The notes under the pieces were generated by a model, which worked only from the letters and a program-made list of their open reading frames with translations, was not told where the DNA came from and made no database searches. The position numbers were made by a program, and so were the translations under genes. Shown piece after piece: positions 23,298 to 31,964 of a stretch of 37,934 nucleotides of DNA (the stretch's first letter is position 1; every line of letters starts with the position of its first letter). This stretch comes from Muribaculaceae bacterium (GTDB lineage Bacteria; Bacteroidota; Bacteroidia; Bacteroidales; Muribaculaceae): contig JAFYCU010000242.1 in assembly GCA_017545095.1 (NCBI GenBank), positions 1 through 37,934 on the forward strand, written 5' to 3'.

Positions 23298-23328
23298 AAG
23301 TCCCCCTTAGGGGGATTTAGGTGGCCTT
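23298..23328. repeat. CCCCCTAAATCC-type dispersed repeat overlapping the end of thiL
   Basis: AAGTCCCCCTTAGGGGG followed by ATTTAGGTGGCCTT is the reverse complement of the module at 5434-5464 with few differences. It supplies the last codons and the stop of thiL. Confidence 0.7.
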
Positions 23329-24372
23329 ATCTGTTGACTCCTTGAACGCGTTCCACCCCTGGGCTCGGATTTCCATCTCTTGGTCGTCGCGGGTCACCAT
23401 GTAGGCTCCCAGTTCCGGCTTGGTGATGCGGCCGATGAGGCGGGCGGTGCGCATCTGGCTCACCTTTTCGTGGAGGGTGAGCGGCACGGTGAACAGCAGT
23501 TCGTAGTCCTCGCCGCCGTTCATGGCGGCGGTGAGGACGTTCATGTTCAGCTCCTCGGCCATCACGGCGGTCTGGTAGTCGATGGGTATTCGGTCCTCAT
23601 ACACGCGGCAGCCCACACCGCTCGACTTGCAGATGTGCAGCAACTCGCTCGACAGTCCGTCGCTCACGTCCATCATGGCCGTGGGGCGTATGCCCAGCTG
23701 GCGCAGCTCGTCGAGCACGTCGCGGCGGGCCTCGGGCTTGAGCTGCCGTTCCAGGATGTATTCCCGCCCGGCAAAGTCGGGCTGGAAGTCGGCGATGCCC
23801 TGACTGGCGGCGCGTTCACGCTCGAGCAGCTGCAGGCCCATGTAGGCCGCGCCCAGGTCGCCGCTCACGCAGATGAGGTCGGTGTCGCGCGCTCCGCTGC
23901 GATACACGATGTCGCCCTTCGGCGCTTCGCCAATACAGGTGATGCTGATGACCAGTCCGGTGACCGACGCGCTGGTGTCGCCGCCCACGAGGTCCACGCC
24001 GTAGGTCTCGCACGCCAGGCGTATGCCCTCGTAGAGCTCGGCGATGTGCTCCACGGTGAACCGCTTGCTGATGCCCAGCGACACGGTGATTTGCTGCGGC
24101 GTGCCGTTCATGGCAATCACGTCGCTCACGTTCACCACCACGGCTTTGTAGCCCAGGTGGCGCAGCGGCACGTAGGTGAGGTCGAAGTGGATGCCCTCGA
24201 GCAGCAGGTCGGTGGTGATGAGCGTCTCGGTGTCGCCACTGCCATGCAGCACGGCGCAGTCGTCGCCCACACCTTTATAGGTACGCTCGTTCTTGCACTC
24301 AAAGCCCTTGGTGAGTTGCTCGATGAGGCCAAACTCGCCCAGGGTGGAGATTTCGGTTTCTTGCTGTTTCAT
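23317..24372 (-). CDS. thiL: Thiamine-monophosphate kinase ThiL
   Basis: 351 aa; phosphorylates thiamine monophosphate to the active cofactor thiamine diphosphate. PurM/AIR-synthase-like fold with family segments: E-F-G-L-I near the N-terminus, Y-K-G-V-G-D-D-C-A-V, the DLVGGDTSAS motif, SGDLGAAYMGL, the D-V-S-D-G-L element and NGGEDYELLF. It overlaps the end of lpxK by 4 bp (ATGA), so the two are co-translated. The last codons (KAT) and stop lie in a dispersed repeat, so the natural C-terminus may have been altered. Confidence 0.95.
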   Translation of the reverse strand: MKQQETEISTLGEFGLIEQLTKGFECKNERTYKGVGDDCAVLHGSGDTETLITTDLLLEGIHFDLTYVPLRHLGYKAVVVNVSDVIAMNGTPQQITVSLGISKRFTVEHIAELYEGIRLACETYGVDLVGGDTSASVTGLVISITCIGEAPKGDIVYRSGARDTDLICVSGDLGAAYMGLQLLERERAASQGIADFQPDFAGREYILERQLKPEARRDVLDELRQLGIRPTAMMDVSDGLSSELLHICKSSGVGCRVYEDRIPIDYQTAVMAEELNMNVLTAAMNGGEDYELLFTVPLTLHEKVSQMRTARLIGRITKPELGAYMVTRDDQEMEIRAQGWNAFKESTDKAT

Positions 24373-25520
24373 GGGGTGATGTTGATGATGCTGGAGGATT
24401 CATCAATCTTGTGGGTGAGAGCCGAGATAAAGTCGCGGCCATTGCTGTCGAGGTCAAGGAATCCCACCTTGATGGGCACAAAGTAGATTATGTCCTGCAT
24501 CTTGGGCGGGTAGTAGGGGTTGTTGAGGATGCGCACGGCGTCTTTCTCGGTGGTGACGATGAACTTGCGCTTCACGCCGGTGAACTTGTCGAGTTCGCCG
24601 AAGATGAAGTCGAAGTCGCGGCGCGTGAACTCGTGATGGTCGTCGAAGTGAATGAGCCTCACCTGGGCTGCGAAGGTCTTCAGGTAGAGGGCGAAAGGCT
24701 TGGGGTTGGCGATGCCGGTCACACACACCACCAGGTCGTCGCTATTGAGCCACCGCAGCGAGGTGAGCTGCGAGTGGGTGATGGGGAACACCGACCGCGG
24801 CTCGCCATAGCGCACCTGCGAGAAAAACAGCTCGGTGCTGGGAAACAGGTCCAGATTCTGCTTCACCATGCGCACGGTCACCGGCGAGAGGTCGTTGGGG
24901 CACTTGGTCACCACCACCATGTCGCTGTCGAGCAGTCGGTGCATGGGTTCGCGCAGGGTGCCCAGCGGCATCAGCTCGTCTTCGTAGGGCGGCCGTGTGT
25001 AGTCCATGAGCACGATGTTCACCTTGGGCTTCACAAAGCGGTGCTGGAACCCGTCGTCGAGCAGGATGAGTTGCAGGTCGGGCTGCAGGTCGAGAAGGGT
25101 CTCGATGCCCTGGCGGCGGCTCTCGCACACGGCCAGCGTGATCAGGCCGTTGAACTTGCGGTAGATTTGGTAAGGTTCGTCGCCAATGTCACGTGGCCCC
25201 ATGGCATCGGTGGCCAGGATAAAGCCCGTGGTGCGGCGCTTGTAGCCCCGGCTGAGCACTGCGGTGCGATAGGTGCGGCACAGCTGCTCGATGATGTATT
25301 CCACATGCGGGGTCTTGCCTGTGCCGCCTACCGTGATGTTGCCCACCGACACCACAGCCACGCGGTCGTCGTAGCTGCGCGACTTCAACCAGCCGATGTT
25401 GAACAACGCGTTACGCACCCACACGCCGGCTCCGTAGGCCCACGAGAAAGGGGTCAAGATCCATGTCAGGATGGTCTTGCGCTGTTGCTTGTTCAGTATT
25501 TTGGTCAGGTCAACCTTCAT
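24369..25520 (-). CDS. lpxK: Tetraacyldisaccharide 4'-kinase LpxK
   Basis: 383 aa; phosphorylates the 4' position of the lipid A precursor at the inner membrane. Visible are an N-terminal membrane-associated helix, the P-loop GNITVGGTGKTPHVEY, the L-L-D-D-G-F-Q-H-R motif, and C-terminal FDDHHEFTRRDF and VTTEKDAVRI. Normal length. In this operon order (sppA, lpxK, thiL) it overlaps thiL by 4 bp. Confidence 0.95.
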   Translation of the reverse strand: MKVDLTKILNKQQRKTILTWILTPFSWAYGAGVWVRNALFNIGWLKSRSYDDRVAVVSVGNITVGGTGKTPHVEYIIEQLCRTYRTAVLSRGYKRRTTGFILATDAMGPRDIGDEPYQIYRKFNGLITLAVCESRRQGIETLLDLQPDLQLILLDDGFQHRFVKPKVNIVLMDYTRPPYEDELMPLGTLREPMHRLLDSDMVVVTKCPNDLSPVTVRMVKQNLDLFPSTELFFSQVRYGEPRSVFPITHSQLTSLRWLNSDDLVVCVTGIANPKPFALYLKTFAAQVRLIHFDDHHEFTRRDFDFIFGELDKFTGVKRKFIVTTEKDAVRILNNPYYPPKMQDIIYFVPIKVGFLDLDSNGRDFISALTHKIDESSSIINITP

Positions 25521-25612
25521 TCAATGCACAATTCACAATGCACAATTCACAATTATCGCAATGCGGCAAACGTGCGTTAACTATCTCGCATCTTGCATCT
25601 TGCGTCTCCAAG

Positions 25613-27400
25613 TCACATGCTCATGTCCACGGGCTCCATCAGGCACAGCAGGTGGTCGCGGTTGAGCATTTGCATCAGCGCCTTGTGGTATTCATACAGG
25701 ATGCCCATCTCGCCACGCAGCTTGGCCTCGTATTGCTGCTGCATGAACATCGACAGCATCTGCCGCCAGTCTTCGGTGAGTGCGGGATAGTTCTGCGTCT
25801 TGTATTTGCCCTCTTTCAGTCCGGCTTTCTGAGCCACCCATTTCACGGCCTCGTCGATGCCGCCAAACTCGTCCACCAGTCCTCGCTCATGGGCCGACAC
25901 AGCGTCCCACACGCGGCCCTCGGCGATTTGCTTGATGCTGTCCTGCGTCACGTGGCGCCCCTCGGCGCAGCGGCGGGTGAACAGGTCGTAGCCCGCGTTC
26001 ACCATGCGCTGGAAGGCGGCGAGTTGCGGCTCGGTGAGCTTGCGGCCCATCACGCCCATGTCGGCGTTCTCGTTGGTCTTCACCGTCTCGATGTTCACGC
26101 CCAGCTTGTTCTTGATGGCGTTCTCATAGGCGGGTATCATGCCGAAGATGCCGATGGAGCCGGTGATGGTGGTGCGCTCGGCAAAGATGCGCTGGGCGGG
26201 GGCCGAGATGTAGTAGCCGCCGCTGGCTGCGAGGTCGCCCATCGACACGGCTAAGGGTTTGCCGCTGTTCTTGAAGTCTTCGAGGGCTTTCCACATCTGT
26301 TCGCTGCCAAAGGCGCTGCCGCCGGGCGAGTTCACGCGCAGCACCATGCCCTTCACGTTGTCGTCCTTCATCAGTCGGCGGATTTCCTCGCTCATCTCCT
26401 CGGTGTCCACATCGTTGCTGCTGCCGCCGTCAATCTCTCCCTCGGCGAAGAGCACGGCAATGTGGTCACCGCTTGCGGTTTCCTCCACATTGGGGGCCAG
26501 GTCGCCCGGCGACACCATGCGCAGGTCGTCGTCCTCCTTGGTATCGGTGGCACGCTTGAGTGCCTTCTCCATCTCGTCGGCATAGGCCAGGCGGTCCACA
26601 AGGTGGTTCTTCACCAAGTCAACGGCCTCCATGGTCATCACCAGGCTGTCGTTGATGAGCTGGTTGAGCGTGGCGGGTTTGATTTTGCGGCTTGAAGCCA
26701 TGCTGTCGGTCATCTCGCGCCAAATATTGCCCATATACACTTGCGTTTGCAGGCGGTTGGCATCGCTCATCTGCTCGAGCATGTAAGGCTCCACGGCACT
26801 CTTGAACGTGCCCACGCGAATCACTTGCATCTCCACACCCAGGTTGTCGAGCAGTTTCTTGAAATAGGGGATGGCCGAGGCCATGCCGTGCAGGTCAAGC
26901 ATGCCCACGGGGTTGAGGAAGATGCTGTCGGCCACCGTGGCCAGGTAGTAGTCGCCCTGGGTGATGCCCTCGTAGCCATAGGCGTAGATGAATTTGCCGC
27001 TTTGCTTGAAGTCGGTGAGTGCTTTGCGAATCGCCTCGCGCGTGGCCGGCGAGGCCGATGAGCCGTTGCACTCCAGATAGATGCCACGGATTTTGTCGTT
27101 GGTCTTGGCCTCCTTGATGGCGGCGCGTATCGTGGCCAGGCTGCTCGAGGTGGGGATGCCGTCGCCCTGAACCATCGAGAGCATGTCCATCTCGCCGCTG
27201 CTGCCGCGCTCGGTGATCTCGTCGCACAGGTCGATGTGCAGAATCGAGTTCTTTTTCACGCTCACCGAGCCGCTGCCCATCGTCGAGCCCATGCCCACCA
27301 TGGCAACGCTCATGATGATGCCTGTGATCATGAACACCATCAGGGCCAAAAACACGCCCACAAATGAGCCGCACACTACAAGCAAAAATTTCTTCATCAT
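25613..27400 (-). CDS. sppA: Signal peptide peptidase SppA, 67-kDa type
   Basis: 595-aa membrane-bound serine protease that degrades released signal peptides. One N-terminal membrane helix (about 5-35), then two ClpP-like domains. The catalytic dyad expected from E. coli SppA is visible: general base K200 in R-V-G-T-F-K-S-A-V-E-P and nucleophile S393 in G-D-L-A-A-S-G-G-Y-Y. The N-P-V-G, NSPGG and TGSIGIFG segments also match. Start taken as ATG 27400 (the upstream codon is TTG; ATG 27397 is also possible). It heads the sppA-lpxK-thiL group, 92 bp before lpxK, with a short CAATGCACAATTCACAATG low-complexity run between. Confidence 0.95.
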   Translation of the reverse strand: MMKKFLLVVCGSFVGVFLALMVFMITGIIMSVAMVGMGSTMGSGSVSVKKNSILHIDLCDEITERGSSGEMDMLSMVQGDGIPTSSSLATIRAAIKEAKTNDKIRGIYLECNGSSASPATREAIRKALTDFKQSGKFIYAYGYEGITQGDYYLATVADSIFLNPVGMLDLHGMASAIPYFKKLLDNLGVEMQVIRVGTFKSAVEPYMLEQMSDANRLQTQVYMGNIWREMTDSMASSRKIKPATLNQLINDSLVMTMEAVDLVKNHLVDRLAYADEMEKALKRATDTKEDDDLRMVSPGDLAPNVEETASGDHIAVLFAEGEIDGGSSNDVDTEEMSEEIRRLMKDDNVKGMVLRVNSPGGSAFGSEQMWKALEDFKNSGKPLAVSMGDLAASGGYYISAPAQRIFAERTTITGSIGIFGMIPAYENAIKNKLGVNIETVKTNENADMGVMGRKLTEPQLAAFQRMVNAGYDLFTRRCAEGRHVTQDSIKQIAEGRVWDAVSAHERGLVDEFGGIDEAVKWVAQKAGLKEGKYKTQNYPALTEDWRQMLSMFMQQQYEAKLRGEMGILYEYHKALMQMLNRDHLLCLMEPVDMSM

Positions 27401-27486
27401 AGCCAAATATCGTCTAAAAAGTTAATAATCAAACCTTTCGATGCCGGTCAGACAACAGCCGGAGCCTTGTCCTCGCCACCAATCTA

Positions 27487-27494
27487 CAAAGGTA
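27487..27494 (-). promoter_or_regulatory. Candidate -7 box of sppA
   Basis: TACCTTTG on the minus strand, about 87 bp before the sppA ATG. There is no well-spaced TTTG upstream. AT-rich surroundings. Confidence 0.4.
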
Positions 27495-27499
27495 TATCA

Positions 27500-28036
27500 A
27501 ATTTTGCAAACAAACGCCAACTTGACGAGAAAAAAATCAAAAAAACGTAAAAAATCAGCCTGCCGTCCAAATGTGACGACACGCTCGCCACCATGGATAG
27601 TGTATCAAAATTGTGAAATAACGGCTGAGCTTGCCCGGAGGTGTATCAAAAGTGTGCGCGATTGTGAAAAGCCAAAAACTGGAATTGTCATCCTATAACA
27701 TCTTGGCTGATAATCAGCGGATTGCAGTTTCCATACTCCGCCAGCCCCCTCAGGGGGAGCTGACTTTTGATGCGCCTTTGTTTCTGGCAGTTGGCGACAT
27801 ACTCCGGGCCACCACCGTCGAGTGACTTGCTCCCGCTTTTTGACGCTACCTGTAATCAACCAATTAAAACGTCTTAACAATCAAAAAGATGATAATGAAT
27901 TTGTTATCCTTGGTTTGTTATGAAGTTGATTATAATTATATTAAAGCATTGCTTTTGAAGCGTTGATTTAGGTTTTTCCGTCTTAAAGCAAAGCTCCATG
28001 TTTGCAAATGCAAATAGGTGGGCGGTCGTTAGGCGG
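27500..28036. repeat. Gene-free, repeat-rich gap
   Basis: Between sppA and the decayed ORF. It contains two direct copies of GTGTATCAAAA (about 27600 and 27641; the end motif of the 22490-22798 element), TTGCCCGGAGG shared with that element, and the palindrome AGCCCCCTCAGGGGGAGCT at about 27743-27761. An AT-rich section follows (27850-27960). No credible gene or RNA gene found. Confidence 0.55.
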
Positions 28037-28516
28037 TCAGAAAATGGAGAGCCTATCATTTCGTACCTCGTAGCGTAGTGGCCTTTTCTTTTTGTCCTCA
28101 ACCACGTTTTTCATGCCGCGTAGATGCTTTTTGATTCTAGCGTCGGACCAATCCAGCTGGAGCTTTTCTTTGATTTCTTGGCTCGTTAACGAGGTACTGG
28201 ACAGCAACTTCATGATGCGGTCGTCCAGTTCTTTTGCGGCTTAATCGGTTGTTAGGTTAACTTAATGGAAGATGGCTTCGTCGAAGGCAACACCCGAGCA
28301 GTAGTTCTAGCCCTTGTTCGGTAACTGCCAACACGCCTTTATCAGCTCTACTCGATAGCTCTTGTCCTTGTCCTTAATTGTTGTTGTTTATTGTCTTTAA
28401 TTGTTTGATTATTAGCTTTGTGTTGCCAAAGTTGTTGGAGTGTTGTTATAGTTGTTTGAATCGATTCTCGCTGGCCAGTTCTCCGAGCTGTTGGGCACAA
28501 CTTCTCGGTAATTGCT
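28037..28516 (-). pseudogene. Decayed ORF downstream of the reverse transcriptase, with winged-helix-like C-terminus
   Basis: Read on the minus strand right after the reverse transcriptase stop, protein-like stretches appear in order but are broken by stops and at least one frame change. They are LPRSCAQQLGELASENRFKQL, stop, QHSNNFGNTKLIIKQLK; then IKDKDKSYRVELIKACWQLP, stop; NYCSGVAFDEAIFH, stop; AAKELDDRIMKLLSSTSLTS and a basic C-terminus ending RLSIF with a normal stop at 28037. The last 58 codons (28037-28213) form an intact ORF resembling a winged helix (TSQEIKEKLQLDWSDARIKK). The parent family is not recognised. Confidence 0.5.
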
Positions 28517-28527
28517 CTGGCAATCCA

Positions 28528-30138
28528 TCAGTAGGCCAAAAGCTCGTCGTAGGCGCGTGTTTCCCTGAAGGTGATCACGAAGTCGCACTTTGACAGGGTT
28601 TTCTTATTCACGACCGATGTCTGTGGGAAGCCCTTGGTGAGCTCGGGTCGCAGCCAGGTGTTGTTCCACAGCGGGGCGGTGTTGTCGCCCATCACCACGC
28701 GGCACAGGCGTGCGTCGTAGGGGCAGCGGCCGGCTTGCTTGTCGCGGCGGTAGGTGATGTTCTGCAGCCACAGCTGCAGATACACGTTGTTGTGCAGCTT
28801 TCGCAGCCGGGCGCACATCTTGTCGACGATGTCCCACCGCTCGGCATTGTTGTCGATGCTGGCGATCATGCGGCTGGCGATGCGCAGCGCATAGTGCGCC
28901 ACGTTGATGTTCTCGATGGCGATCTGCACGCATATGGCGCTCATCGCGCGGATGTTTTCGAGGATTATCCCTGGGGCCTCCACCATGCACTCGTCGAACA
29001 CGTTGCCTGTGTCGTTTTTCAACAGAATCTTCTTGGGGCGTGGTTCGAGCTGCTCCTTCACGCGGTTGTCGAATTCCGACAGCATCCTGCGCATCTTGCC
29101 GGAGTCGGGGTAATCGCGACCGAACAGCAGGATGTAGAGCAGGTGCTTTTGCAGGCCGTCGAAGTCGCAGCCCTTTTTGTTCACGATGGGCGTGTTGTAG
29201 ATATAGGCCAGCTTGTCAGGCTTGATGGAGTCGGTGACGATGGAGTGGCTGATTTTTGTCTTGCCGCTGTTCATCCTGAAGTTGAGCGATTCCAGCACCT
29301 GTTGCAGGATGTAGGACATGCGCTCGAGGGTGTCGCGGTCATCGCAGAAGATGCGGTAGTCGTCGCGGTAGCGCAACACCTCGTAGCCCTCGGTGATGCC
29401 CTCGTGCTCCAGTGCCTCGTGCAGCAGCAGGTCGGCGTAGCCTAGCACAATCTCGCCCGTGAGGTCGAACAGCGTGCTGCCCTGCGGGATGCCGATGTTG
29501 CGCCCCTGTTGTAGGGCGCGCAGCAGGGCGATGATGGCGTCGGCCAGCGCGTGGTTGGTGTCGGTGACCACGGCCGTGCCGCGACGCGACAAGGCCCAGT
29601 CGATGGTCTGCGGGTTCACCGTGCCGTAGCAGTTGGTGATGTCGGTGATGAACATGTAGCGGTATTCCATCGACAGCTCGATGGAACGCTGCTCCAGCTG
29701 GTTCCACCAGTTCAGGATGGTGGTGGCCTTGTGGAACTGCTCGCGCGGCGCGGGGATCACCGGCAGGGCGCACGAGGTGATGTGCGGTACGGTGAAGTCG
29801 GCGAAGCACTCCTTCACGGCTGTCCAGTGCGGCTCGTGGCACAGCTCGCGCGCCAGCAGATAATAAAGGTAGGGGTTGCACAGCACTAGCGGACGCACGG
29901 CATAGCGGCCGTCCTTGTTGAGCAGGATGTCGAAGTTCACGTCGGGCTGCGCGGCGGCGTCGCCACGCACGCAGTCGGCCCACGGGCGGTCGCCCACGCG
30001 CTGGCGGACAAAAGACAGCACCTTGTCGAAGTCGAAATATTCAGGCAACTCAAAGCCGTGATACTGCTCCGAGGTCATCAAGAAGTCAAGAGCCTCCTTG
30101 CCGCTCAGCGACAAAATGTTCTTAGCGTTTTCCTTCAT
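28528..30138 (-). CDS. Stand-alone reverse transcriptase (unknown-group/Abi type, defence candidate)
   Basis: 536 aa from the ATG at 30138. The RT palm is clear: TDITNCYG with D166, the GIPQGS motif (216-221) and the active-site Y-R-D-D (257-260) in LRYRDDYRIF, followed by LNFRMNSGKTKIS. The last 230 residues are helical (IILENIRAMSAICVQIAIEN and similar) and carry no maturase or HNH domain, which excludes a group II intron protein. There is no retron-like VTG segment and no flanking msr-msd that I can see. The architecture, an RT with a long alpha-helical C-terminus, fits the UG/Abi reverse transcriptases, many of which are antiphage (DRT) proteins. The exact group cannot be told by eye. Confidence 0.85.
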   Translation of the reverse strand: MKENAKNILSLSGKEALDFLMTSEQYHGFELPEYFDFDKVLSFVRQRVGDRPWADCVRGDAAAQPDVNFDILLNKDGRYAVRPLVLCNPYLYYLLARELCHEPHWTAVKECFADFTVPHITSCALPVIPAPREQFHKATTILNWWNQLEQRSIELSMEYRYMFITDITNCYGTVNPQTIDWALSRRGTAVVTDTNHALADAIIALLRALQQGRNIGIPQGSTLFDLTGEIVLGYADLLLHEALEHEGITEGYEVLRYRDDYRIFCDDRDTLERMSYILQQVLESLNFRMNSGKTKISHSIVTDSIKPDKLAYIYNTPIVNKKGCDFDGLQKHLLYILLFGRDYPDSGKMRRMLSEFDNRVKEQLEPRPKKILLKNDTGNVFDECMVEAPGIILENIRAMSAICVQIAIENINVAHYALRIASRMIASIDNNAERWDIVDKMCARLRKLHNNVYLQLWLQNITYRRDKQAGRCPYDARLCRVVMGDNTAPLWNNTWLRPELTKGFPQTSVVNKKTLSKCDFVITFRETRAYDELLAY

Positions 30139-30192
30139 GGTCAAAACAGAGTTTGGATTATCGTGTGATGTGGTATGACTGATTTGAATGTG

Positions 30193-30200
30193 CAAAATTA
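30193..30200 (-). promoter_or_regulatory. Candidate -7 box of the reverse transcriptase gene
   Basis: TAATTTTG on the minus strand, 54 bp before the ATG at 30138. The implied leader is only about 48 nt, too short for an upstream non-coding RNA of the kind used by some DRT systems. Confidence 0.5.
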
Positions 30201-30282
30201 CGAAAAAATTCGAAATACTGAAGCCGTTTGGTCTGGAAAAATGAGTTGTTGCCTTGTTTTTTCTTGATTTGATGGCTGATTG

Positions 30283-30314
30283 TTTGCCACGGTCAAGAAA
30301 ATGCGCTAAATTTG
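30283..30314 (+). promoter_or_regulatory. Promoter of the helicase gene
   Basis: TTTG (30283-30286), a 20-bp spacer and TAAATTTG (30307-30314): a full match. The start codon is at 30498, giving a leader of about 175 nt in which I see no known riboswitch. Confidence 0.6.
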
Positions 30315-30497
30315 CGTGTCAATTCCGAATTGTTCCGTACCTAATTAAAAATGTGTAATTGTGTGGCAGAGTTGAGTAACGAAAGGAATCAGAAATGATT
30401 TTAGGGCGAAAAAGCATGGTCCACATATCGCATTATTAGCCATATTGAAAAGATCTAGCTTCTTTAAAAGAATTATTCTCAATCATCTCATCCTCTC

Positions 30498-31964
30498 ATG
30501 CCACCGAAGATAATTAAGCTCACGCCGAGCCAGACGCGGGTGCTGGGCGACATCATGAACTTCATCGACAACCCCCGGCAGCGCGTGTTCATCCTCAAGG
30601 GCTACGCCGGCACAGGCAAGACCACGCTGCTGCGCTTCCTCCTCGCCGAGCTGCGCAAGAGCGGACGGCTGTTCTCGCTCATGGCCCCCACAGGACGGGC
30701 CGCCAAGGTGATGAGCAACCTGGCCGGCGACGGAAAGAACGCCGTCAAAGCACGCATCATCCATTCCACCATCTACACCTTCGAAGGACTCAATCAGGAC
30801 CTCACCGAGCGCGAAGTTACCAGCATCGACGAGACAGGGCAGATGTTCCTCACCTTCGAACCCGTGAACCCGAACAACCATGAAACGGCCATGGTCTATA
30901 TTATCGACGAGGCATCGATGGTGAGCGACTTCGAGAGCAAGGACGTTACACAGGCACGGTTCGGCTCGGGACAACTGCTCACCGATTTGCTGAATTTCGA
31001 CAATAACAAGGACTCCAAGTACATCATGGTGGGCGACCCGTGCCAGCTGCCGCCCGTGGAGCAATATTTCTCACCGGCTCTGATGGAGGACTACATCACC
31101 GGCCATTTCGGCTATGGCGTGGCCACCGCACAGCTCACCGAGATCATGCGACAGAAAGGCGACAGCTCCATCGTCACCGCCAGCAAGGCCGTCCGGTCGT
31201 TGTGGAGCAACGCACCAGGAAGCATTAGCGTCTATGGCAGCTCAAAGGTGTGGGGCAAACTGCCGCTTCGCAACTACGGCGACATTGAGTTCCACCATGA
31301 TGTGAACGACCTGGTGGAGCTTTACGTCAAGGCCGTGAAGGGTGGGGGATATGAGCAGGCGGTGTTCATCAGCCGTTCCAACAGCCGCTGTAGCCAATTC
31401 TCCATGCTCATCCGCTCGCGGTTGGGCATTGCCTCGCCTCGCGTGGCCGTGGGCGACCTACTCATGGTCACGCAAAACAACCTGCTCGTGCCGCTCGTCA
31501 ACGGCGACATGGTCGAGGTCACCGAGGTTACCGACCAAGTCACACAGCGCACCGGACTCAACTTCAGGCTCGTTACCGTCAAGGAACTGTTCTCAGGCAC
31601 ACTCTACAAAACCTGGCTCCTCGAGGACATCCTCTACCAGAACCGTCCCAACCTCGACAAGAAACAGCAAACCGACCTGCTCATCGACTTCGTGAACCGC
31701 ATGAAAGCCTTGGGCATCAAGCAGAAGTCGGCGGTGTTCAACAGCCGCATGCTCACCGACATCTACCTCAACGCCCTGCGCTGCACATGGGGTTATGCTG
31801 TCACCTGCCACAAGGCGCAGGGCGGCGAGTGGGACACCGTGCTGCTCGACATGCCCCGCAACATCACCCTCAACCCCGTCAAGGAGAGCTACCAGTGGGT
31901 CTATACCGCGATGACACGCGCCACCAAGACACTCCACCTCGTCGATGACTTTTTCTACTGCTGA
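30498..31964 (+). CDS. SF1B DNA helicase, RecD/Dda-like
   Basis: A 488-aa ATP-dependent helicase. The P-loop G-Y-A-G-T-G-K-T-T is at 35-43, followed by MAPTGRAAK (motif Ia), Walker B I-I-D-E-A-S (135-140), VGDPCQLPPV (motif III), and near the C-terminus T-C-H-K-A-Q-G-G-E-W and V-Y-T-A-M-T-R-A-T (motifs V and VI). The layout fits the RecD2/Dda type with a UvrD_C_2-like end. Such single-gene helicases are common in Bacteroidales. Divergent from the reverse transcriptase, so a functional link between them is not implied. Confidence 0.88.
   Translation: MPPKIIKLTPSQTRVLGDIMNFIDNPRQRVFILKGYAGTGKTTLLRFLLAELRKSGRLFSLMAPTGRAAKVMSNLAGDGKNAVKARIIHSTIYTFEGLNQDLTEREVTSIDETGQMFLTFEPVNPNNHETAMVYIIDEASMVSDFESKDVTQARFGSGQLLTDLLNFDNNKDSKYIMVGDPCQLPPVEQYFSPALMEDYITGHFGYGVATAQLTEIMRQKGDSSIVTASKAVRSLWSNAPGSISVYGSSKVWGKLPLRNYGDIEFHHDVNDLVELYVKAVKGGGYEQAVFISRSNSRCSQFSMLIRSRLGIASPRVAVGDLLMVTQNNLLVPLVNGDMVEVTEVTDQVTQRTGLNFRLVTVKELFSGTLYKTWLLEDILYQNRPNLDKKQQTDLLIDFVNRMKALGIKQKSAVFNSRMLTDIYLNALRCTWGYAVTCHKAQGGEWDTVLLDMPRNITLNPVKESYQWVYTAMTRATKTLHLVDDFFYC

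Noticed and set aside
26900..26960. Missing catalytic lysine in SppA at the A-D-S-I-F segment
   Set aside because: By comparison with E. coli SppA as I recall it, the general base lies in the later G-T-F/Y-K-S-A-V-E-P segment, where Lys is present.
27904..28101. 65-codon minus-strand frame
   Set aside because: It overlaps the better-supported 58-codon C-terminal segment in another frame and turns to low-complexity sequence.
28528..30138. Reverse transcriptase as retron or group II intron protein
   Set aside because: No maturase or endonuclease domain, no retron VTG element, and no flanking structured intron or msr-msd segment that I can see.
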